DNA of 64,000 nucleotides from assembly GCA_034428935.1 (NCBI GenBank), contig DAOUHB010000204.1, positions 1 through 64,000 on the forward strand, written 5' to 3'. Both the position numbers and the translations under genes were made by a program. Positions 51,131-60,296 of this stretch are shown here, in pieces (position 1 is the stretch's first letter; the number at the start of each line of letters is the position of its first letter). Under the pieces are notes generated by a model, which was not told the origin of the DNA, ran no database searches, and was given only the letters and a program-made list of their open reading frames with translations. Source of the stretch: JAAYZQ01 sp034428935. GTDB lineage: Bacteria; Chloroflexota; Anaerolineae; JAAYZQ01.

Positions 51131-52578
51131 GTCGTCTGTGGGTGCGCCTGACCCTTGCCTTTGCCCTGGTGGTGCTGGTCGCCGTGGGCGTCGTCGCGCT
51201 GCTGGGCTCGTTTTCGGCAACGGCGGCGCTGCGATATTATGTGGCCTACAGTGCCATGATGCCCCATCAGAACCTCGTCGATGCCCTGTCCACCTACTAC
51301 GAGCAACAGGGCAGTTGGGAGGGCGCCGGTCGGGTGCTGGAGCAGGTGGCCAGGACCCAGGGGCCGATGATGATGGGCATGCGGCGGGGCATGGGTGGGC
51401 CCATGTCCCGCGACGTGCTCCTGCAGTTCGTCCTGGCCGATGACGAGGGCCGCGTGGTCTATGACGGCGTTGAGGAGAACCCCGGGCGGCTCCTGAGCAG
51501 CGACGAGCGGGCGGCGGCCGAAACGATCGAGGCCGGGGGCGAGGTGGCCGGCCTCCTGGTAGTCTCGCTGCCGCCTCGCTCCGCGCTGTTGGGCCCGTTG
51601 GAAGAGGCGCTGGTCGCGCGCATGCGCCGCTGGCTGGCGATTGGCGGCCTCGCCGCCGGCGGGCTGGCCCTGCTCCTGGGGCTGGCCCTGAGCCGGAGCC
51701 TGACCGCGCCCCTGCAGCGCCTGGCGGCCGCGGCCCGGGGCATCGCTCAGCGTGACTTTAGCCGGCGAGTCCAGCCGGAGGGGAGCGCCGAGCTGGTGGA
51801 CGTGGCCCTGGCCTTTAACGAGATGGCCGTGGCGCTGGACGAGTCGGAGCAACAGCGCAAGAACATGGTGGCCGACGTGGCCCACGAGCTGCGCACGCCG
51901 CTGGCCGTGTTGCAGGGGAACCTGCAGGCCCTCCTCGACGACCTCTATCCCATGGACAAGGCCGAATTGTCGCGCCTCTACGACGAGACACGCCTCTTGA
52001 GTCGCCTGGTCGACGACCTCCGTGACCTGGCCCTGGCCGATGCCGGGCAGCTCGGCCTCAACGTGCAGGCAGTGGACGCGACGGCCCTGGCAGCCGACGT
52101 GGGAGAGAGCCTGGGCCTGGCCGCCGAGGCGCGGGATGTGGAACTGGGGCTGGATCTGGAGGAGGGCCTGCCTCCTGTTCAGGCGGATCCGGATCGGCTG
52201 GGCCAGGTGTTGCGCAACCTGGTGACCAATGCCCTGCGACACACACCGCCGGGCGGCACCGTCACGTTGAGCGTCCGGCGTGACGGTGGGTTCCTCAGGT
52301 TCGTTGTGGCCGACACCGGCGAAGGGATCGAGCCTGTCGAACTGGCCAACGTCTTCGATCGCTTCTGGCGGGCTGACCGCTCGCGCAGCCGCGACGGCGG
52401 GGCCAACGGCGCAAACGAGCGGGTAGGGAGCGGGTTGGGCCTGGCCATCGCGCAGAGCCTGGTGCGGGCCCATGGCGGACAGATCTGGGCCGAGAGTGAC
52501 CGTGGCGTGGGCAGCAGGTTTGCCTTGACGATCCCCGTGGCACAGCAGCCACCAGCCGCCGAGCAGCGGCAATCGTAA
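51127..52578 (+). CDS. Sensor histidine kinase with Met-rich extracytoplasmic domain
   Basis: A 483-residue membrane kinase. TM1 is ~residues 8-28 and TM2 ~168-190. The outside loop between them (~30-165) includes a cluster with six Met in thirteen residues (81-93, MMMGMRRGMGGPM) and M44-M45. A HAMP domain follows (SLTAPLQRLAAAARGIAQRDF), then HisKA with His253 in DVAHELRTPL, and HATPase_c with NLVTNALRH, DTGEGIEP and GSGLGLAIAQSLV. The GTG start overlaps the regulator stop. Met clusters in sensor loops suggest Cu(I)/Ag(I) or oxidant sensing, by analogy with Met-rich copper sites; this is inference. Confidence 0.92.
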   Translation: MSRLWVRLTLAFALVVLVAVGVVALLGSFSATAALRYYVAYSAMMPHQNLVDALSTYYEQQGSWEGAGRVLEQVARTQGPMMMGMRRGMGGPMSRDVLLQFVLADDEGRVVYDGVEENPGRLLSSDERAAAETIEAGGEVAGLLVVSLPPRSALLGPLEEALVARMRRWLAIGGLAAGGLALLLGLALSRSLTAPLQRLAAAARGIAQRDFSRRVQPEGSAELVDVALAFNEMAVALDESEQQRKNMVADVAHELRTPLAVLQGNLQALLDDLYPMDKAELSRLYDETRLLSRLVDDLRDLALADAGQLGLNVQAVDATALAADVGESLGLAAEARDVELGLDLEEGLPPVQADPDRLGQVLRNLVTNALRHTPPGGTVTLSVRRDGGFLRFVVADTGEGIEPVELANVFDRFWRADRSRSRDGGANGANERVGSGLGLAIAQSLVRAHGGQIWAESDRGVGSRFALTIPVAQQPPAAEQRQS

Positions 52579-52593
52579 CCTTAGGGAGATGGT

Positions 52594-54981
52594 TTGAATA
52601 ACAACTGGGAAGCACGTCTGAGAAAAGCCGGAGTAAGCCACTTGCCCTCGAGTGCGGAGCGCCTGCGCCTGGTCGCGGAATTCACCTACGACTGGGAATA
52701 CTGGCTCGCTCCCGACGGCAGTTATCTCTACTTGTCGCCTTCCTGTGAGCGGGTCACCGGCTACTCTCGCGCCGAATTCTTTCGCGATCCCGATCTGTTC
52801 CTGCGCATCCTGCACCCGGAGGATCGTCCTCGCATGGAGGAGCATCTCCAGGAGCAGCCGCGGGGGCACGACCAGCGGGAGCTCGACTTGCGCATTATTA
52901 CGCGCACCGGCGAAGTGCGATGGATCGGCCACGTCTGCCAGCCCGTATACGCCTCGGACGGCACCTGGCTCGGCTGGCGCGGAACCAACCGCGACATCAC
53001 CAACCGCCTGCAGGCGCAGCAGGAACTGCGGCGCGAGCGCGATTTCGCGTCGGCCATTCTCAGCACGGCGGGCGCCCTCATCGTGGTCCTCGACTCCGAA
53101 GGAAGGATCGTCCGGTTTAACCAGACGTGCGAGCAGATCACCGGCTACACCGTGGACGAAGTGCGGGATCAGCGCGTGTGGGACGTCTTATTGCTGGAGG
53201 AAGACAAGGAGCCGGTAAAGGCCGTTTTTGCGGATCTGGCCCGGGGCTATTTCCCCAACCGCTTTGAGAACGTGTGGGTTGCCAGGGATGGGAGCCGTCA
53301 TCTCATTGCCTGGTCCAACACGGCGCTTCTGAACCAGCAAGGAGACCTCGAGCACGTTATCGCCATTGGCATCGACGTGACAGAGCAGCGGCAGGCGGAG
53401 GAGGAGCGGGAGCAGTTGCTGGCCCGGTTCGAGCACGAGCGCGAGGTCGTTGCCGGACTTGCGGCTCGCCTGGCCCTGGAATGGGACACGCTCCAGACCA
53501 TCATGGAGCATACCCATGCCAACCTGGCATATCTCGATCCCCAGTTCAACTTCCTGGCCGTCAATTCGGCCTACTGCCAGCAGTCGGGCCATAGCCGCGA
53601 AGAGCTCCTGGGCCGCAACCATTTCGAGCTCTTTCCCGACGCCGAGAACCAGGCGATCTTTCAACGGGTGCGCGATACCGGCAAAGAGGTCAGCTTTCGA
53701 GCCAAGCCCTTCCACTACATGGACCAGCCGGAGCGCGGTGTGACCTATTGGGACTGGACACTGGTCCCGGTCAAGGACGCGGATGGTCAGGTCCAGGGCC
53801 TGGTCTTTTCGCTGCTGGACGTGACGGAGCAGATACAGCAGGCCGGCGAGCGCGAGCGCCTGCTGCAGGAAAACCGCGCTCAACGCGAATTCCTGGAGCA
53901 CCTGCTCCAGTCGGCACCGGTCGGGGTTGCCGTGGTCAAGGGCGAGGATCACCGCTTCGAGCTGGTAAACGCAACCTACCAATCGATCCCCGGCATGCGG
54001 GATATGCCCGGGGCCGGCCGTGCCATCGCCGAGGTTTTTGACGACGACACTGCCCGCAAGACGGAACAGCACGTCGAACAGGCATTCCAGCGCAACGAAA
54101 CGATCAGCGTGCGCGAGGGACGGAACTCGACTGAACCGCACCGGCCGCACAAGTTCTGGGACGTCGATTACGTGCCTATGCACGACGACGCTGGCGAGGT
54201 GGAAAGGGTCTTGATCCTGGCCCACGACGTCACCGAGCAGGTCCGGGCGGAAACCGCCCTGCGGCGGCAGAACGAGGAGCTGCAGGCACTGACGCAGGAG
54301 CTGGACGCCTTTGCACATACCGTCGCCCACGATCTGAAGCAGCCGCTGGCCATCCTTACGGGCTATGCCGATCTGCTCTACGAGGAAGAAGCCCCATCGG
54401 CGAGCGAATACTCGGTCAAGTTGATGGAGACGCTGCAGACGACCGCTGCCAAGATGACCGAGATCGTGGAGTCGCTCCTCCTCCTGGCCGAGGCGCGGCA
54501 AGGAGAGGTGGTCATGGAGCCCCTGGACATGGGCCGTGTCTTGGAAAGCGTCTGCCAGCGCCTGGCCCCCATGATCGAAGAGCACGGCGCCGAGATGGTG
54601 CTGCCCGACAGTTGGCCCACCGTCCTGGGCTACGGTCCGTGGGTCGAAAGCGCCTGGGTGAACTATGTCAGCAATGCCATCCGCTACGGTGGTAGCCCGC
54701 CCCGCCTGGAGCTGGGGGCGTGCTACGAGCCGGACGGCACGGTGTGCTTCTGGATCGACGACAACGGTCCAGGGCTAACGCCCGAGGAGCAGGCGGTGCT
54801 CTTTGCCTCCCGGCTGCCCGCGAAAGAAGATCGTGGAAAGGGCAGCCACGGCCTGGGTCTGACCATCGTGCGCCGCGTCGTGCAAAAGCTGGGCGGCAAA
54901 GTGGGCGTCAAGAGCGCGCCCAACCAGGGCAGCCGGTTCTGGTTCACCCTGCGCTCCGCCGACCTCGGCCAGGACAGGTAG
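52594..54981 (+). CDS. Multi-PAS soluble histidine kinase
   Basis: A 795-residue kinase with no membrane segment. Four PAS/PAC units precede the kinase core: about 20-125 (GSYLYLSPSCERVTGYSRAEF), 145-270 (GRIVRFNQTCEQITGYTVDEV), 300-420 (FNFLAVNSAYCQQSGHSREELLG) and 430-555. HisKA has His579 in TVAHDLKQPLAIL, a variant lacking the usual HE. HATPase_c shows NYVSNAIRYGG, DDNGPGLTPEE and GSHGLGLTIVRRVV. The start is a TTG with TTAGGGAG upstream, 15 bp after the first kinase. Having two kinases for one regulator suggests cross-input, or that its own regulator is elsewhere. Confidence 0.88.
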   Translation: MNNNWEARLRKAGVSHLPSSAERLRLVAEFTYDWEYWLAPDGSYLYLSPSCERVTGYSRAEFFRDPDLFLRILHPEDRPRMEEHLQEQPRGHDQRELDLRIITRTGEVRWIGHVCQPVYASDGTWLGWRGTNRDITNRLQAQQELRRERDFASAILSTAGALIVVLDSEGRIVRFNQTCEQITGYTVDEVRDQRVWDVLLLEEDKEPVKAVFADLARGYFPNRFENVWVARDGSRHLIAWSNTALLNQQGDLEHVIAIGIDVTEQRQAEEEREQLLARFEHEREVVAGLAARLALEWDTLQTIMEHTHANLAYLDPQFNFLAVNSAYCQQSGHSREELLGRNHFELFPDAENQAIFQRVRDTGKEVSFRAKPFHYMDQPERGVTYWDWTLVPVKDADGQVQGLVFSLLDVTEQIQQAGERERLLQENRAQREFLEHLLQSAPVGVAVVKGEDHRFELVNATYQSIPGMRDMPGAGRAIAEVFDDDTARKTEQHVEQAFQRNETISVREGRNSTEPHRPHKFWDVDYVPMHDDAGEVERVLILAHDVTEQVRAETALRRQNEELQALTQELDAFAHTVAHDLKQPLAILTGYADLLYEEEAPSASEYSVKLMETLQTTAAKMTEIVESLLLLAEARQGEVVMEPLDMGRVLESVCQRLAPMIEEHGAEMVLPDSWPTVLGYGPWVESAWVNYVSNAIRYGGSPPRLELGACYEPDGTVCFWIDDNGPGLTPEEQAVLFASRLPAKEDRGKGSHGLGLTIVRRVVQKLGGKVGVKSAPNQGSRFWFTLRSADLGQDR

Positions 54982-55008
54982 TTGGGGAGACGCGGCCAGG
55001 CGAAGGCT

Positions 55009-56283
55009 TCAGTCTGGCCGCATCTCCACGTCTGCCTCTGCACCGCGGGCAGCCTTGTTTGGCGAGGCGGGCAGCCGGAATTTGCGCCACATGACCGGCA
55101 GCATGACCACCATGGCCACCAGGGGAATGTAGAAGGGAAAGATGGGGCTGACGCTTTCCCAGAGGCGGGCGCCGAGCCAGGGCGCCGGCAGGGAGATGAG
55201 GCCCAGGCTTGTGGAAAGCAGGCCGAAGGCGGTGCCGCGCAGGCGGTCGGGCACGGCCTTGGAGATGAGCGAACTGTAGGCCGGGTCGATAAAGGCCCAA
55301 CCGATGCCGGTGACGATCCGCGAGGCGATAAAGTGCCAGAAGGTGGTGCCGACGAGAAAGATGCTCCAGCCGGCGGCGATGAGGGCAAAGCCGCCGACGA
55401 TGCCCACGCGCTCGCCCTTCTTGTCCGAGAGCCAGCCCGCGGGGCTCATGAGGGCCATGGCCACCAGGGCCGAGATCGACTGCAGGCTGCCGATCTGCAT
55501 CAGACTCAGGCCCATCTCGTTCTCCAGGTAGACCGGCATGAGCTGGTCCGTCAGGCCAAAGGCCACGTCGCGCACACCATCCGAGATAAAGATCCAGGTG
55601 ATCAGGCCGCCGGCAGCGATCAGCCCAAAGACCGACACCAGGCTCTGGCGCAGGCCCGACAGCCTTGGCCGTTCTGGCTGCCCGGCTTCGCTTCGGCTCT
55701 TGCGGCTCGCGACCCGGGCCATGATCACCCGGATGACTGCCGCGACCCCGTAGAGGGCAAAAGCGACGATGAACACCGCGCGAAAGGAGAGTCCCTGGGC
55801 AATCATCCCGCCCAACATCGGCCCGACGATGTTGACGACCATGTACATGGTACTGGTGGCGCCATAGACCCGGCCGCGGGTCTCTTCCGTCGATTCCTGG
55901 GCGACAAAGGCCTGGAAGCTGGGCGAGACAAAGGCCACAGCCATGGCCGTCAGCACCGAGGCCGGGAGGAGCCACTGCCAGGATGGGGCAAAAATGTAGA
56001 ACAGGTAGGCGCCGGCCCCCGCGACGCTGCCGATGGCAATGGCCTGCAGCCTGCCCGCCGCGTCCGACAGCCAGCCGCCCAGGATCTGGAGAAAGAGCGG
56101 GGCAATGGAGGCGATGGTAAAGAATAGCCCAATCTGCCGCACACTGGCCCCCAGCTCCTGCACGTAGAGCGATTGCAGTGGAAAGATCATCTGGGCTGCA
56201 ATGTTGGCCAGGATCATGGTGCCCATGAACCAGAGCAACATCGGGCTCAAGAGCCGGGCCTTGCGCGCTGGTGTGACGCTCAC
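55009..56283 (-). CDS. Major facilitator superfamily transporter
   Basis: A 424-residue permease with about twelve hydrophobic segments. The loop between TM2 and TM3 reads GGWLSDAAGRLQA, and the matching loop in the second half reads AGWLSDKKGERVGI; both are variants of the MFS G-x-L-x-D-x-x-G-R motif. EETRGRVYGATSTMY follows TM4. The pattern resembles drug-efflux-like DHA1 transporters; substrate unknown. The GTG start at 56283 has AAGGA immediately abutting it, which is too close to serve, so a later start (for example Met15) may be used. Convergent with the PAS kinase, divergent from the TPP enzyme. Confidence 0.85.
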   Translation of the reverse strand: MSVTPARKARLLSPMLLWFMGTMILANIAAQMIFPLQSLYVQELGASVRQIGLFFTIASIAPLFLQILGGWLSDAAGRLQAIAIGSVAGAGAYLFYIFAPSWQWLLPASVLTAMAVAFVSPSFQAFVAQESTEETRGRVYGATSTMYMVVNIVGPMLGGMIAQGLSFRAVFIVAFALYGVAAVIRVIMARVASRKSRSEAGQPERPRLSGLRQSLVSVFGLIAAGGLITWIFISDGVRDVAFGLTDQLMPVYLENEMGLSLMQIGSLQSISALVAMALMSPAGWLSDKKGERVGIVGGFALIAAGWSIFLVGTTFWHFIASRIVTGIGWAFIDPAYSSLISKAVPDRLRGTAFGLLSTSLGLISLPAPWLGARLWESVSPIFPFYIPLVAMVVMLPVMWRKFRLPASPNKAARGAEADVEMRPD

Positions 56284-56363
56284 TCCTTATCCCCTTTGTC
56301 GAGACTGGATGGTGGGCCAGTGGCTGCCCCGCTGTGTGGCAGGCGGCTTGCCTCCCACCTGGT

Positions 56364-56392
56364 TTGGGCATCGCTGTGTCCTATAGTATAAT
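56364..56392 (+). promoter_or_regulatory. Promoter of the TPP enzyme-LCP operon
   Basis: TTGGGC (56364-56369), 17 bp, perfect TATAAT (56387-56392), about 40 bases before the ATG at 56433. Confidence 0.65.
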
Positions 56393-56432
56393 GCGCTTAG
56401 ACGGATAGACGTTCGCATCAGGGACAAGATCG

Positions 56433-58232
56433 ATGAAACTCACCGGTGGACAGATCGTGGTGGATACCCTCGTTCGCGAGGGCGTGCCCTACCTGGTTGG
56501 CATTCCCGGCCCCCAGACCCTGGGCCTTTTGGATGCTTTGCTCGGTCAGGACCGGCTGCAGATGCTCCAGGTGCGCCACGAGCAAGCGGCCGTCTTCCTG
56601 GCTGATGGCTACTACCGCGTGGCAGGGACTCCGCTGGCCGTCCTGGCCTCCATGGGCCCGTCGGCCATGAACACCCTCTCCGGCGTGGTCTCTTGCGCCG
56701 TGGATTCGGTGCCGGTATTGGTCCTGGCAGGCAGCGGCCCGGCAGAAATGGCGGATCGGGGAGAATTGCAAGAGCTGGAGCGTGGCCGCGCCGGGGGCAG
56801 CCTGGCCGTGTTTGCGCCCGTTGCCAGGGGCGTATGGCGGCCGGCCAGCGCCGCCCATGTGCCCCGCGCTCTGCAGGGCGCCTTTGCCGGGATGCTGACA
56901 GGGCGGCGTGGGCCGGCGGTGGTGGATTTGCCTCTGGACGTCCAATGCGAGGCCGCAGACGTCGAGCTGGCCTTTCCCTACGCCTACCGGGCCGGCGGGC
57001 AGGTCCTGCCGGACCCCGATCTCGTTCAGCGGGCGGCTGACCTGCTGGCCATGGCCCACCGGCCGGTGATCCTGGCCGGAGGTGGCGTGCTGGCAGCCGA
57101 GGCCTGGGACGAGCTGCAGGCGCTGGCCGAGCTGCTGGAGGCGCCGGTGCTGACGACCATGATGGGCAAGGGCGCCTTTCCCGAGGACCACGTCCTGGCG
57201 GGTTTGCACGCCGGTTGGCTGGGGTCCACCTGCGGCAATGCCCTGGCACGCAGCGCCGACGTCCTCCTGGCCGTGGGCACGCGCTTTGCTCCGCGGAGCA
57301 CCTCCCACTATCGCCAGGGCGTGACGTACAGCATCCCTCCCACGCGCCTCATCCACCTGGACCTGGACCCGGGCCAGATCGGCAGGCATTATCCCGTCGA
57401 GGTTGGCATCGTGTCCGACGCCCGGGCGGGCCTGGCGGCGTTGCTCGACCGGCTCCGGGCGCTGGGCGTTTCGCCGAGCATTGGTGGGGCGCGGGCCGGC
57501 TATCTGGACGAAGTGACGCGGCTGCGCAACGAGTGGCTGACCCGGGTGCGGGAGGTGGCCACGGACGCCCGGAGGCCGGTCACGGTCCCGCGACTGGTGG
57601 CCGAGTTGCGGGCTCACTTGCGGCGCGATGCCATCGTCCTGACCTCGTCGGGCACGACCCAGGCCCATTGGCTCCGGGAGGCCACCATCTACGAGCCGCG
57701 GACCAACCTGACCCCCGGCGGCCTGGGCGCCATGGGCTGGACGCTGCCCGCAGCCCTGGGAGCCAGGCTAGCGGCGGCCCCCGGCCGGCAGGTGGTGGGC
57801 TTGATGGGCGACGGCGATTTCCTGATGACGATCCAGGAACTGGCTACCGCTGCCCAGTATGATATCCCCGTCGTCCTGGTTGTGGCCAACAATGCCGGTT
57901 GGATCGGGCTCCGCGACCTGCAGGCCGCGGCCTATGGTCCCGAGCGCGTCACGGGCGCCGAGTTTCTGAAGGGCCGGGAGCCGGTGACGCCCGACCTGGC
58001 CTCGCTGGCCCGGGGCTTTGGCTGTTACTCCGAGTGGATCACCTCTCCCGAAGAGGTCGGCCCGGCCCTGGAGCGGGCCTTTGCCGCTCGCCGCCCGGCC
58101 GTCGTCGAGGTCATGGTGGAGCGAGACGATATCCCATCGGGTGGGCAGGAGCAAGCCTGGTGCGACGTGCCGGTGCCAGCTTATCTGGCCGAGCGGCGGG
58201 CCCGTTACGAGGAGCTGGCCGGCGCGCGATGA
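56433..58232 (+). CDS. Thiamine-diphosphate enzyme, acetolactate-synthase-like
   Basis: A 599-residue ThDP enzyme with the three-domain layout of acetolactate synthase. VRHEQAAVFLADGYYR (~48-63) holds the ThDP-activating Glu. The central domain has a FAD/nucleotide-like VILAGGGVLA stretch. The C-terminal pyrophosphate-binding motif GDGDFLMTIQELATAAQYD, ending in NN (~453-475), carries the metal ligands. It is not next to an IlvN regulatory subunit or other branched-chain genes, so true acetolactate synthesis is uncertain; benzoylformate-decarboxylase-like, oxalyl-CoA or other 2-oxoacid decarboxylases share this plan. It overlaps the LytR-CpsA-Psr gene by four bases (ATGA). Confidence 0.85.
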   Translation: MKLTGGQIVVDTLVREGVPYLVGIPGPQTLGLLDALLGQDRLQMLQVRHEQAAVFLADGYYRVAGTPLAVLASMGPSAMNTLSGVVSCAVDSVPVLVLAGSGPAEMADRGELQELERGRAGGSLAVFAPVARGVWRPASAAHVPRALQGAFAGMLTGRRGPAVVDLPLDVQCEAADVELAFPYAYRAGGQVLPDPDLVQRAADLLAMAHRPVILAGGGVLAAEAWDELQALAELLEAPVLTTMMGKGAFPEDHVLAGLHAGWLGSTCGNALARSADVLLAVGTRFAPRSTSHYRQGVTYSIPPTRLIHLDLDPGQIGRHYPVEVGIVSDARAGLAALLDRLRALGVSPSIGGARAGYLDEVTRLRNEWLTRVREVATDARRPVTVPRLVAELRAHLRRDAIVLTSSGTTQAHWLREATIYEPRTNLTPGGLGAMGWTLPAALGARLAAAPGRQVVGLMGDGDFLMTIQELATAAQYDIPVVLVVANNAGWIGLRDLQAAAYGPERVTGAEFLKGREPVTPDLASLARGFGCYSEWITSPEEVGPALERAFAARRPAVVEVMVERDDIPSGGQEQAWCDVPVPAYLAERRARYEELAGAR

Positions 58233-59245
58233 GCAACGGGACCAGAAATAGGAAACTCCAGGTTCCCCCTCCTCCGGGCCACGCACAGCCCTGGCGGCCC
58301 CAGGCCCGCCCGAGCCGTAGGGCGCGCAAGCGGCGTGGGACGAGACTCCTTTCCATCGCCCTGGTCGCGGCCCTGGCGCTTCTATTCACCTGGATTTGTG
58401 TCCTGATCGTCAGCCTGCCCCTCCTCTTCGCCAGCCAGGATGGCGGCCGGGTCAACGTGCTGCTGCTCGGCGTCGACAGGCGAGACGGCAACGATTGGGC
58501 GTACCGCGCTGATACGGTGATGGTCGCCAGCGTCGACCCCGGGAGCGGCGAGGCCGTTCTCCTTTCCGTTCCCCGCGATCTGCAGCTCGCCATCCCGGGG
58601 CATGGCGAGGACCGGATCAACACCGCCAACGTGTTCGGCTACGTGGAGGGCTATCCCGGCGGGGGCCCGGCCCTGGTGGAAGCCACCGTCGAGTCCAACT
58701 TCGGGTTCTCCATCGACGGCTACCTGATGGCCGATTTCGGTGCGTTCGAGAGGCTGGTCGACGCCCTGGGCGGCATCCAGATCGAGGTGTCGGAGACGCT
58801 GCACGACACCCGCTACCCGGACCCGCGGCCCGGCGACCCCCACGCCTTCAAGACCGTGCACTTTGACCCGGGCTTGCAGACGATGGACGGCCAGCGGGCC
58901 CTGGAGTATGCTCGCTCGCGCATGAGCACCAGCGACTTTGACCGGGCCCGGCGACAGCAGGAGGTCCTGGTGGCCATCCGGCAGAAGGCCCTCAGGCCGG
59001 GCTCTCTGCTCCGCCTGCCCGCCATGGGCTTCATCGTCCTCGACTCGTTGGAGACGAACCTGAGCCCGCGGGAAGTCCTGGCCCTGGGCTTGCTCGCCGT
59101 GCGTCTGGATCCGGCCAGGCTGGAGCGGGTCGTGCTTGAGCCGCCCCTCGTTTACGGCTACGTGCGGCCCGACGGCGCCGCCGTGCAGTTGCCGAACTGG
59201 GAGCTGATCAACCCGGTCATAGACGAGCACATGGCGAGGCCTTGA
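58229..59245 (+). CDS. LytR-CpsA-Psr family protein
   Basis: A 338-residue membrane-anchored protein. A basic cytoplasmic N-terminus (RPSRRARKRRGTR) precedes one membrane segment at ~45-65 (LLSIALVAALALLFTWICVLI). The LCP domain outside contains NVLLLGVDRRDG, YRADTVMVASVDP, LLSVPRDLQLAIPGHGEDRINTA cut near 110-132, and DGQRALEYARSR, with the conserved Asp and Arg residues of the pyrophosphate site. LCP enzymes move undecaprenyl-linked polymers onto the cell wall or another surface acceptor. The ATG lies within the stop of the TPP enzyme gene, an unrelated neighbour, so the coupling is probably positional. Confidence 0.9.
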   Translation: MSNGTRNRKLQVPPPPGHAQPWRPQARPSRRARKRRGTRLLSIALVAALALLFTWICVLIVSLPLLFASQDGGRVNVLLLGVDRRDGNDWAYRADTVMVASVDPGSGEAVLLSVPRDLQLAIPGHGEDRINTANVFGYVEGYPGGGPALVEATVESNFGFSIDGYLMADFGAFERLVDALGGIQIEVSETLHDTRYPDPRPGDPHAFKTVHFDPGLQTMDGQRALEYARSRMSTSDFDRARRQQEVLVAIRQKALRPGSLLRLPAMGFIVLDSLETNLSPREVLALGLLAVRLDPARLERVVLEPPLVYGYVRPDGAAVQLPNWELINPVIDEHMARP

Positions 59246-59305
59246 CGCGCCCAGCCCGGCCAGGCGGCCTGGGAGCGCCATGGGGCGCATGGGAGGGGGC
59301 CGGGC

Positions 59306-59334
59306 TTGCATGCCCCCCGGCTTTACGGTAGAAT
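59306..59334 (+). promoter_or_regulatory. Possible promoter of the degV-like gene
   Basis: TTGCAT (59306-59311), 17 bp, TAGAAT (59329-59334), about 90 bases before the ATG at 59426. The -35 is poor. Confidence 0.4.
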
Positions 59335-59425
59335 TCAGTAACAGGGCTGTCGGCCAGCGCCCCGGCCGGCAGCTTGTCGAGAGCTCGAGCGCCAGCTTTG
59401 GCCACGAGAAAGGGAGGAAGGAGAC

Positions 59426-60295
59426 ATGTCCAGAGTTGCGGTTATCACCGACAGTTGTGCCAGTATCCCCGAATCGCTCCTGACCGCTCTGAAGATCCGT
59501 TGGGTACCCTATTACATTCACCGGGGGCAGGAAGTTTTGCGCGACCTGGTGACGGTCCAGCGCGATTCCTTTTACCGCTGGCTGCCTACGGCCCGCGAGT
59601 TGCCGCAGACGGCCAGCCCCGGCCCCGGCGACTACATCCAGTTGTACGAGCAGGTGGCTGAAGAAGAGAACACCGAAGAAATCGTCAGCATTCATATGAC
59701 CTCCAAAGGCAGCGGCGCCTTTCAGGCGGCGAGCATTGCCCAGTCGACGCTGCGCGAGCGCCTGCCCAACCTCCACATCGAGGTCATGGACACGCTGAAC
59801 GTGTCCATGTGCCAGGGATGGATGGTCATCGAGGCCGCCCGGGCCGCCCTGGAGGGCAAGCGCCTGCCCGACGTAGTGGGTGTGGTCAGGAAGCTGATGC
59901 CCGTTACACGCATGATCCAGACGGCCGACACGCTCAAGTACCTCTACATGGGTGGGCGCATCGGCAAGGCCAAGCACCTGGCAGGCAGCCTGCTCAGGAT
60001 CAAGCCCCTCATCGGCATGGAAGATGGGGTCATCGTGCCCCTGGGCACGGCGCGCAGCCGGTGCAAGGCCTACGAGATGATGGCCAACATGGTCGAGGGC
60101 GCCGTGGGCCGGCTGGGCAAGATCAAGGTGGCCTACGTCCACGCCGCGGCCCAGGAGGAGACGGAAAAGATCCGGGAGCTCATCGAAGGGCGACTGACCT
60201 GCGTCGAGTCCCTGGTCTCCGAGCTGTCGCCGGCCCTGGGCGTGCACACGGGGCCCGGCACGGTGGGCCTGTGCTACTATCCGGTTAAGAAGTAG
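59426..60295 (+). CDS. DegV-family fatty-acid-binding protein
   Basis: A 289-residue protein of the DegV fold. The N-terminus VAVITDSCASIPESLL is the family signature. TASPGPGDYIQLYEQ provides the ligand-contacting TS/SP region; SIHMTSKGSGAFQAA and MIQTADTLKYLYMGGRIGKAKH follow in the usual order. DegV (FakB-type) proteins bind a fatty acid and, in many bacteria, present it to the kinase FakA for phosphorylation and phospholipid synthesis. No FakA is in the window. The ATG has AGGAAGGAG upstream. It is followed within 31 bp by the aldolase gene, separated by a 14-base palindrome. Confidence 0.88.
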   Translation: MSRVAVITDSCASIPESLLTALKIRWVPYYIHRGQEVLRDLVTVQRDSFYRWLPTARELPQTASPGPGDYIQLYEQVAEEENTEEIVSIHMTSKGSGAFQAASIAQSTLRERLPNLHIEVMDTLNVSMCQGWMVIEAARAALEGKRLPDVVGVVRKLMPVTRMIQTADTLKYLYMGGRIGKAKHLAGSLLRIKPLIGMEDGVIVPLGTARSRCKAYEMMANMVEGAVGRLGKIKVAYVHAAAQEETEKIRELIEGRLTCVESLVSELSPALGVHTGPGTVGLCYYPVKK

Positions 60296-60296
60296 A

